Positions 25,198-34,200 of a stretch of DNA of 64,000 nt are shown here, in pieces. The notes under the pieces were generated by a model. The model was not told the origin of the DNA. It did no database searches and saw only the letters and a program-made list of their open reading frames with translations. Every line of letters begins with the position of its first letter. The first letter of the stretch is position 1. This DNA comes from Syngnathus acus (lineage: Eukaryota > Chordata > Actinopteri > Syngnathiformes > Syngnathidae), in NCBI RefSeq assembly GCF_901709675.1, contig NC_051089.1, positions 10,229,476 through 10,293,475 of the forward strand. The letters are read 5' to 3'. Both the position numbers and the translations under genes were made by a program.

Positions 25198-28100
25198 CAC
25201 CGCCTCACTCACAGGCACAGGGACAGATGGCATTGCTGCAACAGAGTGCTTCGCTCCACCAGCAGATTGAAAAAAAGCAGAAGCCTCCCTCCTCACAAAG
25301 TGAGAAAGACATTCAAAGAGACAGAGATGCGACTGAAAAGAATGAGGAGGTCAACAAAGATTCAATGGAAAAACTAAAGGAAAAGAAGGACATTCAACAC
25401 ATTTCAACTAGTATTAACCATGACTCTGGCTTACTTCCGCCAAGGATTGCTTCAGATGCTCGTGGAAACGCAACCAAAGCCCTGCTGGAAAATTTTGGGT
25501 TTGAGTTAGTTATTCAGTATAATGAAAATAAACAAAAAGCCCAGAAAAGGGGAACTGGGCCGACAGGATCAAGTGGACCAGGTGGGATCACAAGAGTGGT
25601 GGATCCCATTGAGGGATTGGAGAAACTGGAATGTGAAGCCTGTGGCAAGCTGTTTTCAAACATACTGATTCTAAAGAGCCACCAGGAGCATATCCACCAG
25701 GCTTTTTTCCCATTTCGATCCCTTGAGAGATTCGCTAAGGAATACAGAGAGAATTACGATAAACTATATCCACTGAGACCTCCTACACCAGAGGCTGCTC
25801 CAGCTCCTCCCCCTCCTCCCCCACCCCCTCCACCCCAAAGAGCTCCTACACCAAATATTCCTGTGTCTGCAGCTGCACTCACACCTCCAACTGTACCTAC
25901 CCCACAGCCTCCAGTTCCAATGCCGCAAATTCCCATGACAATGGATTTGCCGATCTTTTCACCACTAATGATGCAGTCCATGTCACTCCAGTCTTTGCCC
26001 AACCAGTTAACTCCTCAGCTGTCCTCTGTTGAATCCAGTCTGGCCTCAGACTTGGCCCAGCTTTACCAACAACAGCTCACCCCGGCCATGCTGCAGCAGC
26101 AACAGAATAAGAGGCCACGGACACGCATTACAGATGACCAGCTTCGGGTTCTGCGACAATACTTTGATATAAACAATTCGCCTAATGAAGATCAAATTAA
26201 AGAGATGGCAGATAAATCAGGACTGCAGCAAAAAGTCATAAAGCACTGGTTCAGAAACACGCTTTTCAAAGAGAGACAACGCAATAAAGACTCGCCATAC
26301 AACTTCAATAACCCACCAACCACAACACTTGAGGATACCAAAATTGATTCTAAACCGCCTTCACCTGAACCACAGAAGCAAGACTTCTATGGAAGTAAGA
26401 GATCTTCTAGAACTCGGTTTACAGACTACCAGCTGAGAATTTTACAAGATTTCTTTGATGCCAATGCTTATCCAAAGGACGATGAGTTTGAACAGCTTTC
26501 CAATCTTTTGAGCCTCCCCACTCGTGTCATTGTTGTTTGGTTCCAAAATGCTCGCCAGAAGGCAAGAAAGAATTATGAAAACCAGACTGATGGTGGGAAA
26601 GATGGGGAGAGACGAGAACTTTCAAATGACCGGTATATTCGCACCTCAAATCTGAACTACCAGTGCAAAAAATGCAACTTGGTCTTCCAGAGAATATTTG
26701 ATCTAATAAAACATCAAAAGAAGTTGTGCTACAAAGATGAAGATGAGGATGGACAATATGACAGCCAAAATGAAGATTCAGTTGATCTTTCTAATGATTG
26801 TTATACTCCATCTGGTTCCTCTTGCCACACCCCAATGCCTTCTTCTTCAAGTCTCTGCCCACTTCCACCTACACCTTCGGCATTCTCACATCTCCCCACA
26901 GCTGATAAGGAGGAGGCGTCACCAGCAACCAACTCAAACCTCCATGAGGAGAAATCAAAAGATGTACATGACATTTCAACCGATTCCCCAAATAAGACTT
27001 CTATTAAGCAGGAAAATGTATCCCAACCTCAATCAGATTCACAAAAGCATAGACATCAGAGAGAAGAGAATATCCAACCTATTTCAAAGCCCAACAAACA
27101 TTCCTCTTCTTCCTTCACTCAACAGCAACTGCAGTGTGGTCCGTCAGCTTCTCAGACAAGCCAGCCCCCCTCCCAAAGCTCTCACTTGAGCCACAATCCC
27201 CACATGAGTTCGGCTCCACAACAAATGGCACAGCAGCTCATCCCATACCAGTGTGATCAGTGCAAGATTGGCTTCCCCTCCTTTGAGCACTGGCAAGAGC
27301 ACCAGCAATTACACTTCCTCTCTGTGCAGAATCAGTTCATCCACCCACAATTCATTGACCGCTCAATGGACATGCCTTTCATGCTATTTGACCCGAGCAA
27401 TCCTCTCCTGGCAGGCCAGTTACTCTCTGGGACAATGCCCCAGATCCCCAGCAGCTCTGCCACTTCTCCATCCACCCCCACATCCACAATGAACTCCCTG
27501 AAGAGGAAGTTGGAGGAAAAAGCTGGCACAAGCCCAGGAGAGAATGACAGCACAAACAGTGAAGAGCCACATCGAGACAAGCGGCTTCGAACAACCATCA
27601 CGCCTGAGCAGCTCGAGATTCTTTATCAGAAGTACCTATTGGACTCTAATCCGACGCGTAAGATGCTTGACCACATTGCACATGAGGTGGGGCTGAAAAA
27701 GAGAGTAGTGCAAGTCTGGTTTCAGAATACTCGAGCACGGGAGAGAAAAGGCCAGTTCAGAGCCGTGGGGCCAGCTCAAGCTCATCGGAGGTGCCCCTTC
27801 TGTAGAGCTCTTTTTAAAGCAAAAACTGCCCTTGAGGCCCACATTCGCTCTCGTCACTGGCACGAAGCCAAACGTGCTGGTTATAATTTAACCCTCTCTG
27901 GTATGTTACCTGACCACGAAGGGATCCAATTAAAGTTGGATGCCTTGGAGACATCAGCCTATTCACAAATGTCATCTTCAAATATGGATGGACAAAGCTC
28001 TTCCATGTCTCCTGTGAATCGAGGAATGGATTCGTCTCCCAGGGCTCTTCTAAGTCCTTCGTCGATTAAAGTTGAAGGAATGGAAGATTTTGATGGTTCA

Positions 28101-31100
28101 GCCATGTCTGCTGTGAACCTTAGCTTTGATCAAAACAAACTGGATAATGACGACTGTTCCTCTGTTAATACGGCCATCACAGATACAACTACAGGTGATG
28201 AGGCTAATGCTGACAATGACAGTGCTGATGCAAAACACAGCCAGAGTAGTAGTGACTACCTGCCTAAGCCTGGGAGCACTGTCCCCATCCTTGAAAACGA
28301 TGACCAGATGTCCTCAGGGCTCGTAAGCCCTGCTACAAGCTATTATGCTAAGGACTGTGAAAATGAACATATAATTGACCACAGTGAGACATCCAGTATG
28401 GCGGATCCTTGTTCGCCAAGTCCCGGAGCTTCAGGCACCAGGAGCATCGACAGCGGTGATCGTCCTGGTCAAAAGCGCTTCCGAACCCAGATGACAAACC
28501 TCCAGCTCAAAGTGTTGAAGTCCTGTTTTAATGATTACAGGACTCCCACCATGTTGGAATGTGAGGTACTTGGCAATGATATTGGACTTCCAAAGAGAGT
28601 GGTTCAGGTATGGTTTCAAAATGCCCGTGCCAAGGAAAAAAAGGCAAAGCTCAACATGGCCAAGCACTTTGGAATAAATCAGACATCCTACGAGGGGCCG
28701 AAAACCGAATGCACTTTGTGTGGTGTCAAGTACAGTGCCCGCCTCTCTGTTCGCGATCACATATTCTCCCAGCAGCATATCTCCAAGGTTAAGGATACCA
28801 TTGGCAGTCAGATTGACAAAGAAAAAGAATACTTTGACCCAGCCACTGTCCGTCAACTCATGGCTCAGCAAGAGATGGACCGTATTAAGAAGGCCAATGA
28901 AGTTTTAGGATTGGCGCAGCAACAGGCCATGCAGCAACAAGGAATGTTTGATAACCCTGCAATGCAGGCGCTGAATCTCCAGTCAGCCTATTCTAATCTA
29001 CAAGGCATTCCACCTGTCCTCTTGCCAGGGGTTGGAAGCCCCTCTCTTTCCAGCTTTAATTCGTCTAACTCAGGTATGTTGCTGTTTTTTCTGTTTTGTT
29101 TTGATTTTGTTTGTTTTTTTTGGCCTGCTATGACGACAATTCAAATTTTTAATATAATAGTAATCACAGTATAAAACATACACAAAATGTGATTGAAGTA
29201 CCGCTAATGTTATTCTTTTATAAGAAAATGTACTGTACAAGAATATATTATCAAATACAACAAATTTGTAGCACCAAGTCACCGAAGCAGAGCAATCATA
29301 GTCCACAAATTGAATCTTGCTCCCTTTAGTGTATTCCCACGACTGTATATTCCTTTCAAACAAAGCTTGTATATAAACCATGGAAGGAAAATATTTACTT
29401 GGCAATTGGATTTTGGATAGCACATAAGAGCAAAGTTACATGTGCTTATGAGTTGATATTGATAAAAAAAAAAATAATTCTTTAAGGGGATACTCCTACC
29501 TGAACTCAGTTAACTGTTGTTCTGTTTTTTGCACTACCAATCTGCAGCTTTAACTCCTCCTAAACCTTCAAACCTGCTAAACATGCCTGGTGCCAGTGTT
29601 CCCTCGCCAAGCTTGCCAACATCTGGATTGCCCAACAAGCCTCCCTCATCATCATCTCTGTCCACATCGAGCCCAGCGCAGACAAATACATCCGCGTCCC
29701 ACTCGAGCCCCACCTCTACATCCAACTCCATTTCCTCAAGCACCCCGTCCGTCTCCCGGCCCGAACACCCCAAAGAGCGTGAAGTTGAGAGGTTGAGAGA
29801 AAAGGAGAAGCCCAAGGAAAAGCCGGAGAAGCCCTCAACCCCGTCATCAACTGGAAGTACCCCTGCTCCTTCTACTTCTGCTGCCAGCGCCAAGAAGGAA
29901 AAGCCAGACCCAGCTGTTCCCGCCACCTCTATGCCTACACCCGGCATGGAATATGTGGTAGATCCTGCCCAGCTACAAGCCCTGCAGGCTGCCTTGGCTT
30001 CAGACCCTACAGCTCTTCTCACAAACCAGTTCCTTCCCTACTTCATGCCTGGCTTTTCGCCATACTACACCCCACAGATCCCCGGCGCTCTCCAAGGTGG
30101 TTACCTGCAACCAATGTATGGTATGGAAAGTCTCTTCCCCTACAACCCTGCATTGTCACAAGCACTGATGGGCCTGTCTCCGGGATCCCTGCTGCAGCAT
30201 TACCAGCAATATCAGCAGAGCTTGCAGGAAGCACTACAACAGCAGCAGAGGCAGCTTCAGCAGATCCAGCAACCCAAGGCGAGCCAAACTCAAGCTCCCC
30301 CTAAATCCTCGGGGGATCGGAAAGAAGCGGCCAGAGATCAGGTGAAAACAGAGGAGCAAAAGGGCAACCATCACAGCGCATCTCCCAACACATCTTCCAC
30401 CTCCTCCACTCATAATAACGCATCCGCTGAACAGAATGAGTTGGATGGCAAAGCTGTGGACCCTCATCTAGACCAGTTCATCGTCCCCAAGGCGCAGTAT
30501 AAACTGGCATGCCGGAAGTGTCAAGCAGTTTTCACCAAGGAAGAAGCGGCTATTAGCCACCTTAAGTCCAACTGTTTTTTTGGTCAGTCTGTGGCAAACC
30601 TGCAAGAGATGTTGCTGCGGGTCCCCAGTGGCGTAGGTGCAGGGGTTGGAAGTCTCTACGACTGCCTGGCTTGTGACACTACGTTGGATGGGGAAAAAGC
30701 GCTCGGTCAACATCTGGAATCAGCTTTGCACAAACACAGAACAATCAAGCGATCAGCCAGAAATGCCAAAGAGCACGCTACTAGTTTATTACCTCACTCT
30801 TCAGCCTGCTTCCCCACTCCTAACACCACATCTACCTCGCAGTCTGCCACTCATCCCATCAGCAGTCCCACTCCGCCACCAACGACATCAGCTACCATGC
30901 CATCATCTGCGGGGTCCACCCCCCTTTGCTCCTCCTCCTCCTCCTCCTCCACCACTACACAGCTCAACGCCACAGCCGCCAGCAAATCCTGGTCCCAGGC
31001 CCCTTTCTCCAGAGCTTTAGTCGGCAAGCCCAATGCCAGTCCCTCCTATGCTTCCTCCTTGTTTCCTCCAGTGTCCTCACCCTCAACGGTTACCTCAAGT

Positions 31101-31295
31101 TCATTGAGCACCTCAGGAGTTCAGACCTCGATACCAACAGACGTCTTTACTGACGAGTCTGACTCTGACAGCAGTCAGAAGTCGGCAGACAGACTGGGCA
31201 GGACGGCGGACGAGCCGCAGCAACCTGGCTTTGTCAAAGACAGTACTTGTAGTAGTAATCTCGCTAGTGTAGGAACAGACTCCATCAGATTGTAA
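12478..31295 (+). CDS. zfhx3: zfhx3 (ATBF1), zinc-finger homeobox protein 3: C-terminal ~2,608 residues in six exons
   Basis: The spliced product is join(12478-12585, 20545-20681, 21184-21384, 23274-23391, 23557-29073, 29548-31295), with all borders GT-AG and phases compatible. It encodes 14 zinc fingers, four homeodomains and a C-terminus ending SVGTDSIRL, close to the human ZFHX3 ending as I remember it; ZFHX4 ends differently, which favours zfhx3. The family is a nuclear transcription factor that binds AT-rich DNA, with roles in neuronal and muscle differentiation, circadian timing and growth suppression. Human ZFHX3 is about 3,700 residues, so the N-terminal part lies left of the window. 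Teleosts can carry duplicated copies, and I cannot tell which this is. The reading frame is intact, with no frameshift or premature stop. Confidence 0.95.
14779..14820. mobile_element. Tc1-like terminal fragment
   Basis: GGTCACTTTATTAGGTACGC followed shortly by GTACCTAATGAGGTG resembles the ends of a widespread fish Tc1-like family (TTTATTAGGTACACC...GTACCTAATAAAGTGGCC). Only terminal-like sequence is present, with no transposase. Confidence 0.35.
15250..15300 (-). repeat. Dispersed fish repeat, copy 3 (reverse)
   Basis: Reading the minus strand gives GGTGACTTGAGGTACGAGTG followed by AGTCAACTT and AAAAGTTTTGAG, matching the motif order of the copies at 3490 and 6508. Confidence 0.35.
17317..17687. 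mobile_element. Non-autonomous hAT-like MITE, ~371 bp
   Basis: The left end CAGGGGTGTCAAAC and right end GTTTGACACGTG form imperfect terminal inverted repeats; the right end has lost or changed about two bases. The flanks are TTCTCAGG on the left and TTCTAAGG on the right, an 8-bp target-site duplication with one mismatch, which is the length typical of hAT transposons. Internal GCGGGCCGCATCAC and GCGGGCCACAT segments near each end extend the inverted symmetry. It carries no coding capacity. It sits in a zfhx3 intron and its divergence suggests an old insertion. Confidence 0.75.
18703..18804. repeat. 51-bp tandem duplication (2 copies)
   Basis: ACTGACCGTGACCAGAGACA starts at 18703 and again at 18754, and the following bases (CTGC.TCCAAGTAAGC.TCCCCA.GCTTGCG) match with a few differences. 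The period of 51 bp is divisible by three, so a minus-strand open frame continues through it as two 17-residue repeats, but no protein family is recognisable. Confidence 0.85.
20545..20681 (+). CDS. zfhx3: zfhx3 coding exon with basic Ser/Pro-rich KRPRAAEKR segment
   Basis: A 137-bp exon joining the previous exon's last base to CA and ending in phase 0 at GCGGAGCAG|GTGAGT. It encodes [20 protein letters not shown] followed by a Ser-rich stretch and [15 protein letters not shown], with basic clusters that could act in nuclear import (inference). KRPRAAE just before the next exon's zinc finger matches the human ZFHX3 context as I recall it. The acceptor is a tandem CAGCAG: splicing 3 bp later, at 20548, would drop one Ala residue without a frameshift. 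Confidence 0.85.
20682..21183 (+). other. zfhx3: zfhx3 intron, 502 bp
   Basis: A GTGAGT...CTCAG intron of unremarkable sequence. I see no repeat or RNA gene in it. Confidence 0.9.
21184..21384 (+). CDS. zfhx3: zfhx3 coding exon with two C2H2 zinc fingers
   Basis: A 201-bp, phase 0-0 exon of 67 codons between ACTCAG and GTAAGT. It starts [20 protein letters not shown], a C2H2 finger (C-x2-C...H-x4-H), followed by [19 protein letters not shown], a second finger that ends THLH, then [13 protein letters not shown]. The order and wording match the human ZFHX3 pair of fingers closely (for example [20 protein letters not shown]). The initial ATG is an internal methionine, not a start. Being in phase at both ends, the exon could be skipped without a frameshift. 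Confidence 0.95.
21385..23273 (+). other. zfhx3: zfhx3 intron, 1.9 kb, with candidate conserved non-coding block
   Basis: A GTAAGT...CCTAG intron. The segment 22440-23000 is non-repetitive and dense in homeodomain-type words (TTAATTAAAG, TAATTGG, TTTAATTATG, CCTAATTAAAC, CATTAATTC, CCAATTAGAC), the texture of vertebrate conserved non-coding elements. Conservation itself is untested. The rest holds a C-rich run near 22240 and no recognised mobile element. Confidence 0.7.
23274..23391 (+). CDS. zfhx3: zfhx3 coding exon (linker)
   Basis: A 118-bp exon between CCCTAG and donor GTTAGT, phase 0 to 1. It reads [20 protein letters not shown] and then [19 protein letters not shown]. The start resembles the human segment that follows the paired fingers (a V-T-x-x-x-V-x-P-x-S-M-F pattern), while the remainder is a poorly conserved hydrophilic linker. 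The 165-bp intron that follows is the shortest in the visible part of the gene. Confidence 0.88.
23557..29073 (+). CDS. zfhx3: zfhx3 giant exon: ten zinc fingers and four homeodomains
   Basis: A 5,517-bp exon (CCGCAG|...TCAG|GTATGT, phase 1 to 1) of about 1,839 codons. Zinc fingers lie near 23.67 (C-x4-C type), 23.79, 23.88, 24.23, 24.38, 25.63, 26.66, 27.25, 27.79 and 28.71 kb. Homeodomains are at 26109-26288, 26397-26576, 27579-27758 and 28473-28652. Helix 3 reads KHWFRN in the first and V.VWFQN in the other three. The finger after HD2 ends in Cys instead of the last His (HQKKLC). Glutamine tracts are at 24753-24809 and 25108-25197, and a proline run near 25.80 kb. SUMO-type motifs are IKQE (27003-27014) and IKVE (28065-28076). 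Reading through the donor reaches a stop at 29172-29174, so intron retention would truncate the protein. Confidence 0.97.
24753..24809 (+). repeat. zfhx3: (CAA)n coding trinucleotide repeat, polyQ tract 1
   Basis: An almost pure CAA run with one CTT and one final CAG, encoding Q with a single L. It is followed by [20 protein letters not shown], which matches human ZFHX3, so the tract position is conserved. Codon choice is CAA here, whereas tract 2 uses CAG. Confidence 0.95.
25108..25197 (+). repeat. zfhx3: CAG-rich coding repeat, polyQ tract 2
   Basis: Mixed CAG/CAA/CAC/CTG codons lead into a near-pure CAG run at about 25145-25195, encoding a glutamine-rich stretch with scattered H, M and L. 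It lies upstream of the EKKQKPPS basic linker. Confidence 0.9.
26109..26288 (+). other. zfhx3: Homeodomain 1 of zfhx3
   Basis: A 60-residue homeodomain starting [20 protein letters not shown], with recognition helix [19 protein letters not shown]. The helix carries HWFRN instead of the usual VWFQN, so Gln50 is not at its usual place and binding specificity probably differs from the other three domains. This substitution is also typical of the ZFHX3/4 first homeodomain. Confidence 0.95.
26397..26576 (+). other. zfhx3: Homeodomain 2 of zfhx3
   Basis: Starts [20 protein letters not shown], with helix 3 [18 protein letters not shown]. The canonical W-F-x-N core is present. A 36-residue Pro/Lys linker separates it from homeodomain 1. 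Confidence 0.95.
27579..27758 (+). other. zfhx3: Homeodomain 3 of zfhx3
   Basis: Starts [20 protein letters not shown], with helix 3 [20 protein letters not shown]. It is followed directly by a C2H2 finger ([19 protein letters not shown]), the fixed order found in this family. Confidence 0.95.
28473..28652 (+). other. zfhx3: Homeodomain 4 of zfhx3
   Basis: Starts [20 protein letters not shown], with helix 3 [20 protein letters not shown]. It is followed by [20 protein letters not shown], the start of the next finger, essentially as in human ZFHX3. Confidence 0.95.
29074..29547 (+). other. zfhx3: zfhx3 last intron, 474 bp
   Basis: GTATGT...TCTGCAG. T-rich near the donor and AT-rich throughout. 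I see no RNA gene or repeat in it. Confidence 0.92.
29548..31295 (+). CDS. zfhx3: zfhx3 terminal coding exon, two zinc fingers, Ser/Pro-rich C-terminus
   Basis: Acceptor CTGCAG before 29548, stop TAA at 31293-31295. The exon begins [10 protein letters not shown] and [20 protein letters not shown], then a low-complexity Ser/Lys segment, then [20 protein letters not shown] and a Tyr/Pro/Gln block ([20 protein letters not shown]). Fingers: [19 protein letters not shown], ending C2HC (HLKSNC) at about 30.50 kb, and [19 protein letters not shown] (C2H2) at about 30.66 kb. A SUMO-type VKTE lies at 30342-30353. The acidic tail [13 protein letters not shown] precedes the end SVGTDSIRL. The glycine tract that human ZFHX3 has between the last two fingers is absent; only SGVGAGVGS is present. 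Confidence 0.96.
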
Positions 31296-34200
31296 AAGAG
31301 CTTTCGTTGATGGACAATGTTTAAAAAAAAGACAAAAATGAAAAAAAAAACACAAATGGAAAAAATCAGAAAAAGCAGCAATGTTAAATACGTTAAAGGT
31401 ATACAAACCAATTTCAGAAAAAAAAAGATGTAAAGACTTACTGCAATTCCAAAGCTTGTAACCAAAAACTTAATGTTAGTGGATTGTTTTCCCATATCAA
31501 CATGCTGGTTTCCATTTTGTTTTGTTTTGTTCAACTGAAACACACGCATATTAATAATATATGAGAAGAGAAAAGAGTGATGAGGAAGAATGCTGACATA
31601 TGGCCCAAGAAACCCTTTGAAAAATTCTGAGTAGAGAAGATACCCTTTTGTTTAGTAATAATTTATATTTAATAGCACACTCACAAAAAGCCAGTATGTA
31701 CTGTATGGGAGAATAGTCCGGTCCACGTTCTTGCTATTTAAGCATTCAGATACCAATGGCTTGCAAAAGTAAAATAATAATGTAATGTCTATTTTATTCT
31801 CAGGTCAATGGCTCGCAAATGTTTTGTTCTGTTACACAAACCCATGTTTGACATGCTTGTTTTTCTTCATATCTTGATTAACCACAACATTTTAATTGGA
31901 GTGGAAATTAATAAGGCATTTTTATGGGCATTAAAATGGCAGATAATTGGCTGAGTTTTACTGTTGAACAAAAGAATAGATGGGAGAAGAATTGTTATCC
32001 ATTCATACAAAGAGACCATTGCAGACGTAAAAATGGGCCATGAATAATTGAGTTTTTAAAGGAAACAAAAAAAAAACATCCCTCTGTATTTATAAAGGTT
32101 CCAGATATTGTGGTGTTATGTAGATTGCTGGATTGGAAGTGAATTGAAGCAGTTTGGTAGCCTGAAATTTTTTTTGTGTACATTTAGCTTTTGTATTGTC
32201 CAATTTTAAGACACTTCATTTGATGTTGTCTTGATCATTCCGATAGATTAGATGATGGGCAATGGGTAATTTATCCAAATGATATTTCTGTCTCATTCAC
32301 AACCTTCTTGGGAGATATTCATCCAGATTCCTCTCCTGACAAGGAAGGAACCGCTTTAAGCGTTATTTAAAACGTATGGGTCAGTTGGTACTGCATCCAT
32401 CAACTGGATGAAAACAAGTTGTGAGTGAAATAATGAAATTCTAATTTTATTTAATTTTTTTGGGTTACCTTCGTGCACTTATTACTGTCTGACTCTCATT
32501 TCTCACTCTGTGTTCTTCTCCCCGCACTTATTTCCCTTGGCTGTCCTGTATTTGTAGATGCGATGCAGGTCCTCTGTGTGGCTACACTTTTTATTTTGTT
32601 GTCATTCATGCAAATGAAAAAATAATACTAATAATAATTCTCACGCTTTAAGACAAAAAGAAAATCCAAAGACTGAACACTTTTCACCATTGGTGCATAA
32701 AGATGAGAGAAGAGGCTTCTTTATACTTGATAATTTGTTGCTGTTTTTAAAGGAAAGAAAACAAAGTTTTAAAAGATAAAGGAGTACGCATCAGAGTTAC
32801 CGTTTTTGCTTCCTTGCGAGCAAACGGGTGGCTTTTTTACGTAGATACCAAAAACCAAAAAGGGCCCTCGTCCTTGCATTGTGGAGTAGCACCGTTACAG
32901 AGCCATTGCAGTTTGTAAGATAGTTATGAATCTTTGTTTGACTTTTGACACATTCAAATGTCAATTTTTTTTTAAAGATCATGTATTAGGTCTGGTCTTC
33001 GAGGACATACATTTGCTGCTAATGTAAAATTTTGAAAGGAAAAAAAAAACTAGATGCATGCTCATTTTGCTTTTGGCGAAGCTTTAACAAAAACAAACAA
33101 TAAACCAATTTCTTGCCTCTCTGCAACACCTTTTTTGTTTCTTGTTGCAAAAACGGAACTTTGAAGACTGTGAATATGTATGTTCCAAAGGACATTTTGC
33201 TGATTTTTCTTTTGGACAGACCAATGTTTTGAAGCCAATGATCTATGACGTTTGTGAAGAACAGTGCATTCCAAATACCACAATGTTATTTTCTTTGTTT
33301 AAACGCGAGGACTGATCTTTTGTCATTTGAATTATTTTAAGTGTCAATCTATTTTCACTCCACTGTTGTGTACATTTTTACTGAAAGATCCATCTGTGCA
33401 GACGTGGAACACTCACTCCATCCAGTCGAGATTGTTGCTTACTTGTTAGGCAAGTAATGGTGGTTACCAAAAAGTGTATATAATACATCTGGTACTGATG
33501 TGTCTCCTAGGTTTTAATCATATTTTTGCCAGTCAACATAAAACTAGTTTCAAAAAAGGCGAGTGATAGCTTTTTACCTGCGGTGTGATTGCCCTCCACC
33601 CCCGCCCTACTCCCTTGCAGGGAAATCCAGCAATGACTTGTCCCATGTGTAAGCAGGGTGCCACTTTTACGCATCGATTACAGGTCTTGAGGGGCATCTT
33701 CATTCCAAAGCATTCTTTCTGGTCGCTAGGAGGTTTTTTTCGGAGGTGTCCCTTGGTTCAAACGGCTAGGAGGCTTTCATGTCCCAAAGAAGTCACCCAC
33801 TTGATCGTATCGCAATGGAAACGGATGAGCATAGGTACCCCCACGCTTTCACTGATAACAAACAAAAATGTATATTTTTTCAACCAAAACCAAGACTTAT
33901 TTAAATTTGTGGACAACCTCTTTTTGACCAATATTGTACAGCCAATTTATATAGATATATGTATACGCCCCAATGATCTTAATGCCTTTTGGTGTTGATA
34001 CCATAGCATGTTGTTAAGAGCAATGATTGACTCTCCAAGCTTGCCACTTCTCGAAAATTCTGTCTCCCTGAAATTGTGTACTTTTTGATTTCATAAATTA
34101 AGTTATATTGTTTTTCTCCCTTAAATATATTTTAATTTCCCTATAATGTCAAACATGTATTTCAGTTTTCTTATAAGTATTTGTATGTTTTTGTGGTCTG

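Noticed and set aside
12478-31295. Assignment to zfhx4 instead of zfhx3
   Set aside because: Homeodomains alone are similar in both, but the polyQ position, the [15 protein letters not shown] linker and the [10 protein letters not shown]-terminus fit ZFHX3 better.
33585-33998. A 137-residue open frame in the 3'UTR containing CPMCKQG
   Set aside because: A single CxxC is not a domain. The frame lies within the inferred 3'UTR and has no homologue I recognise.
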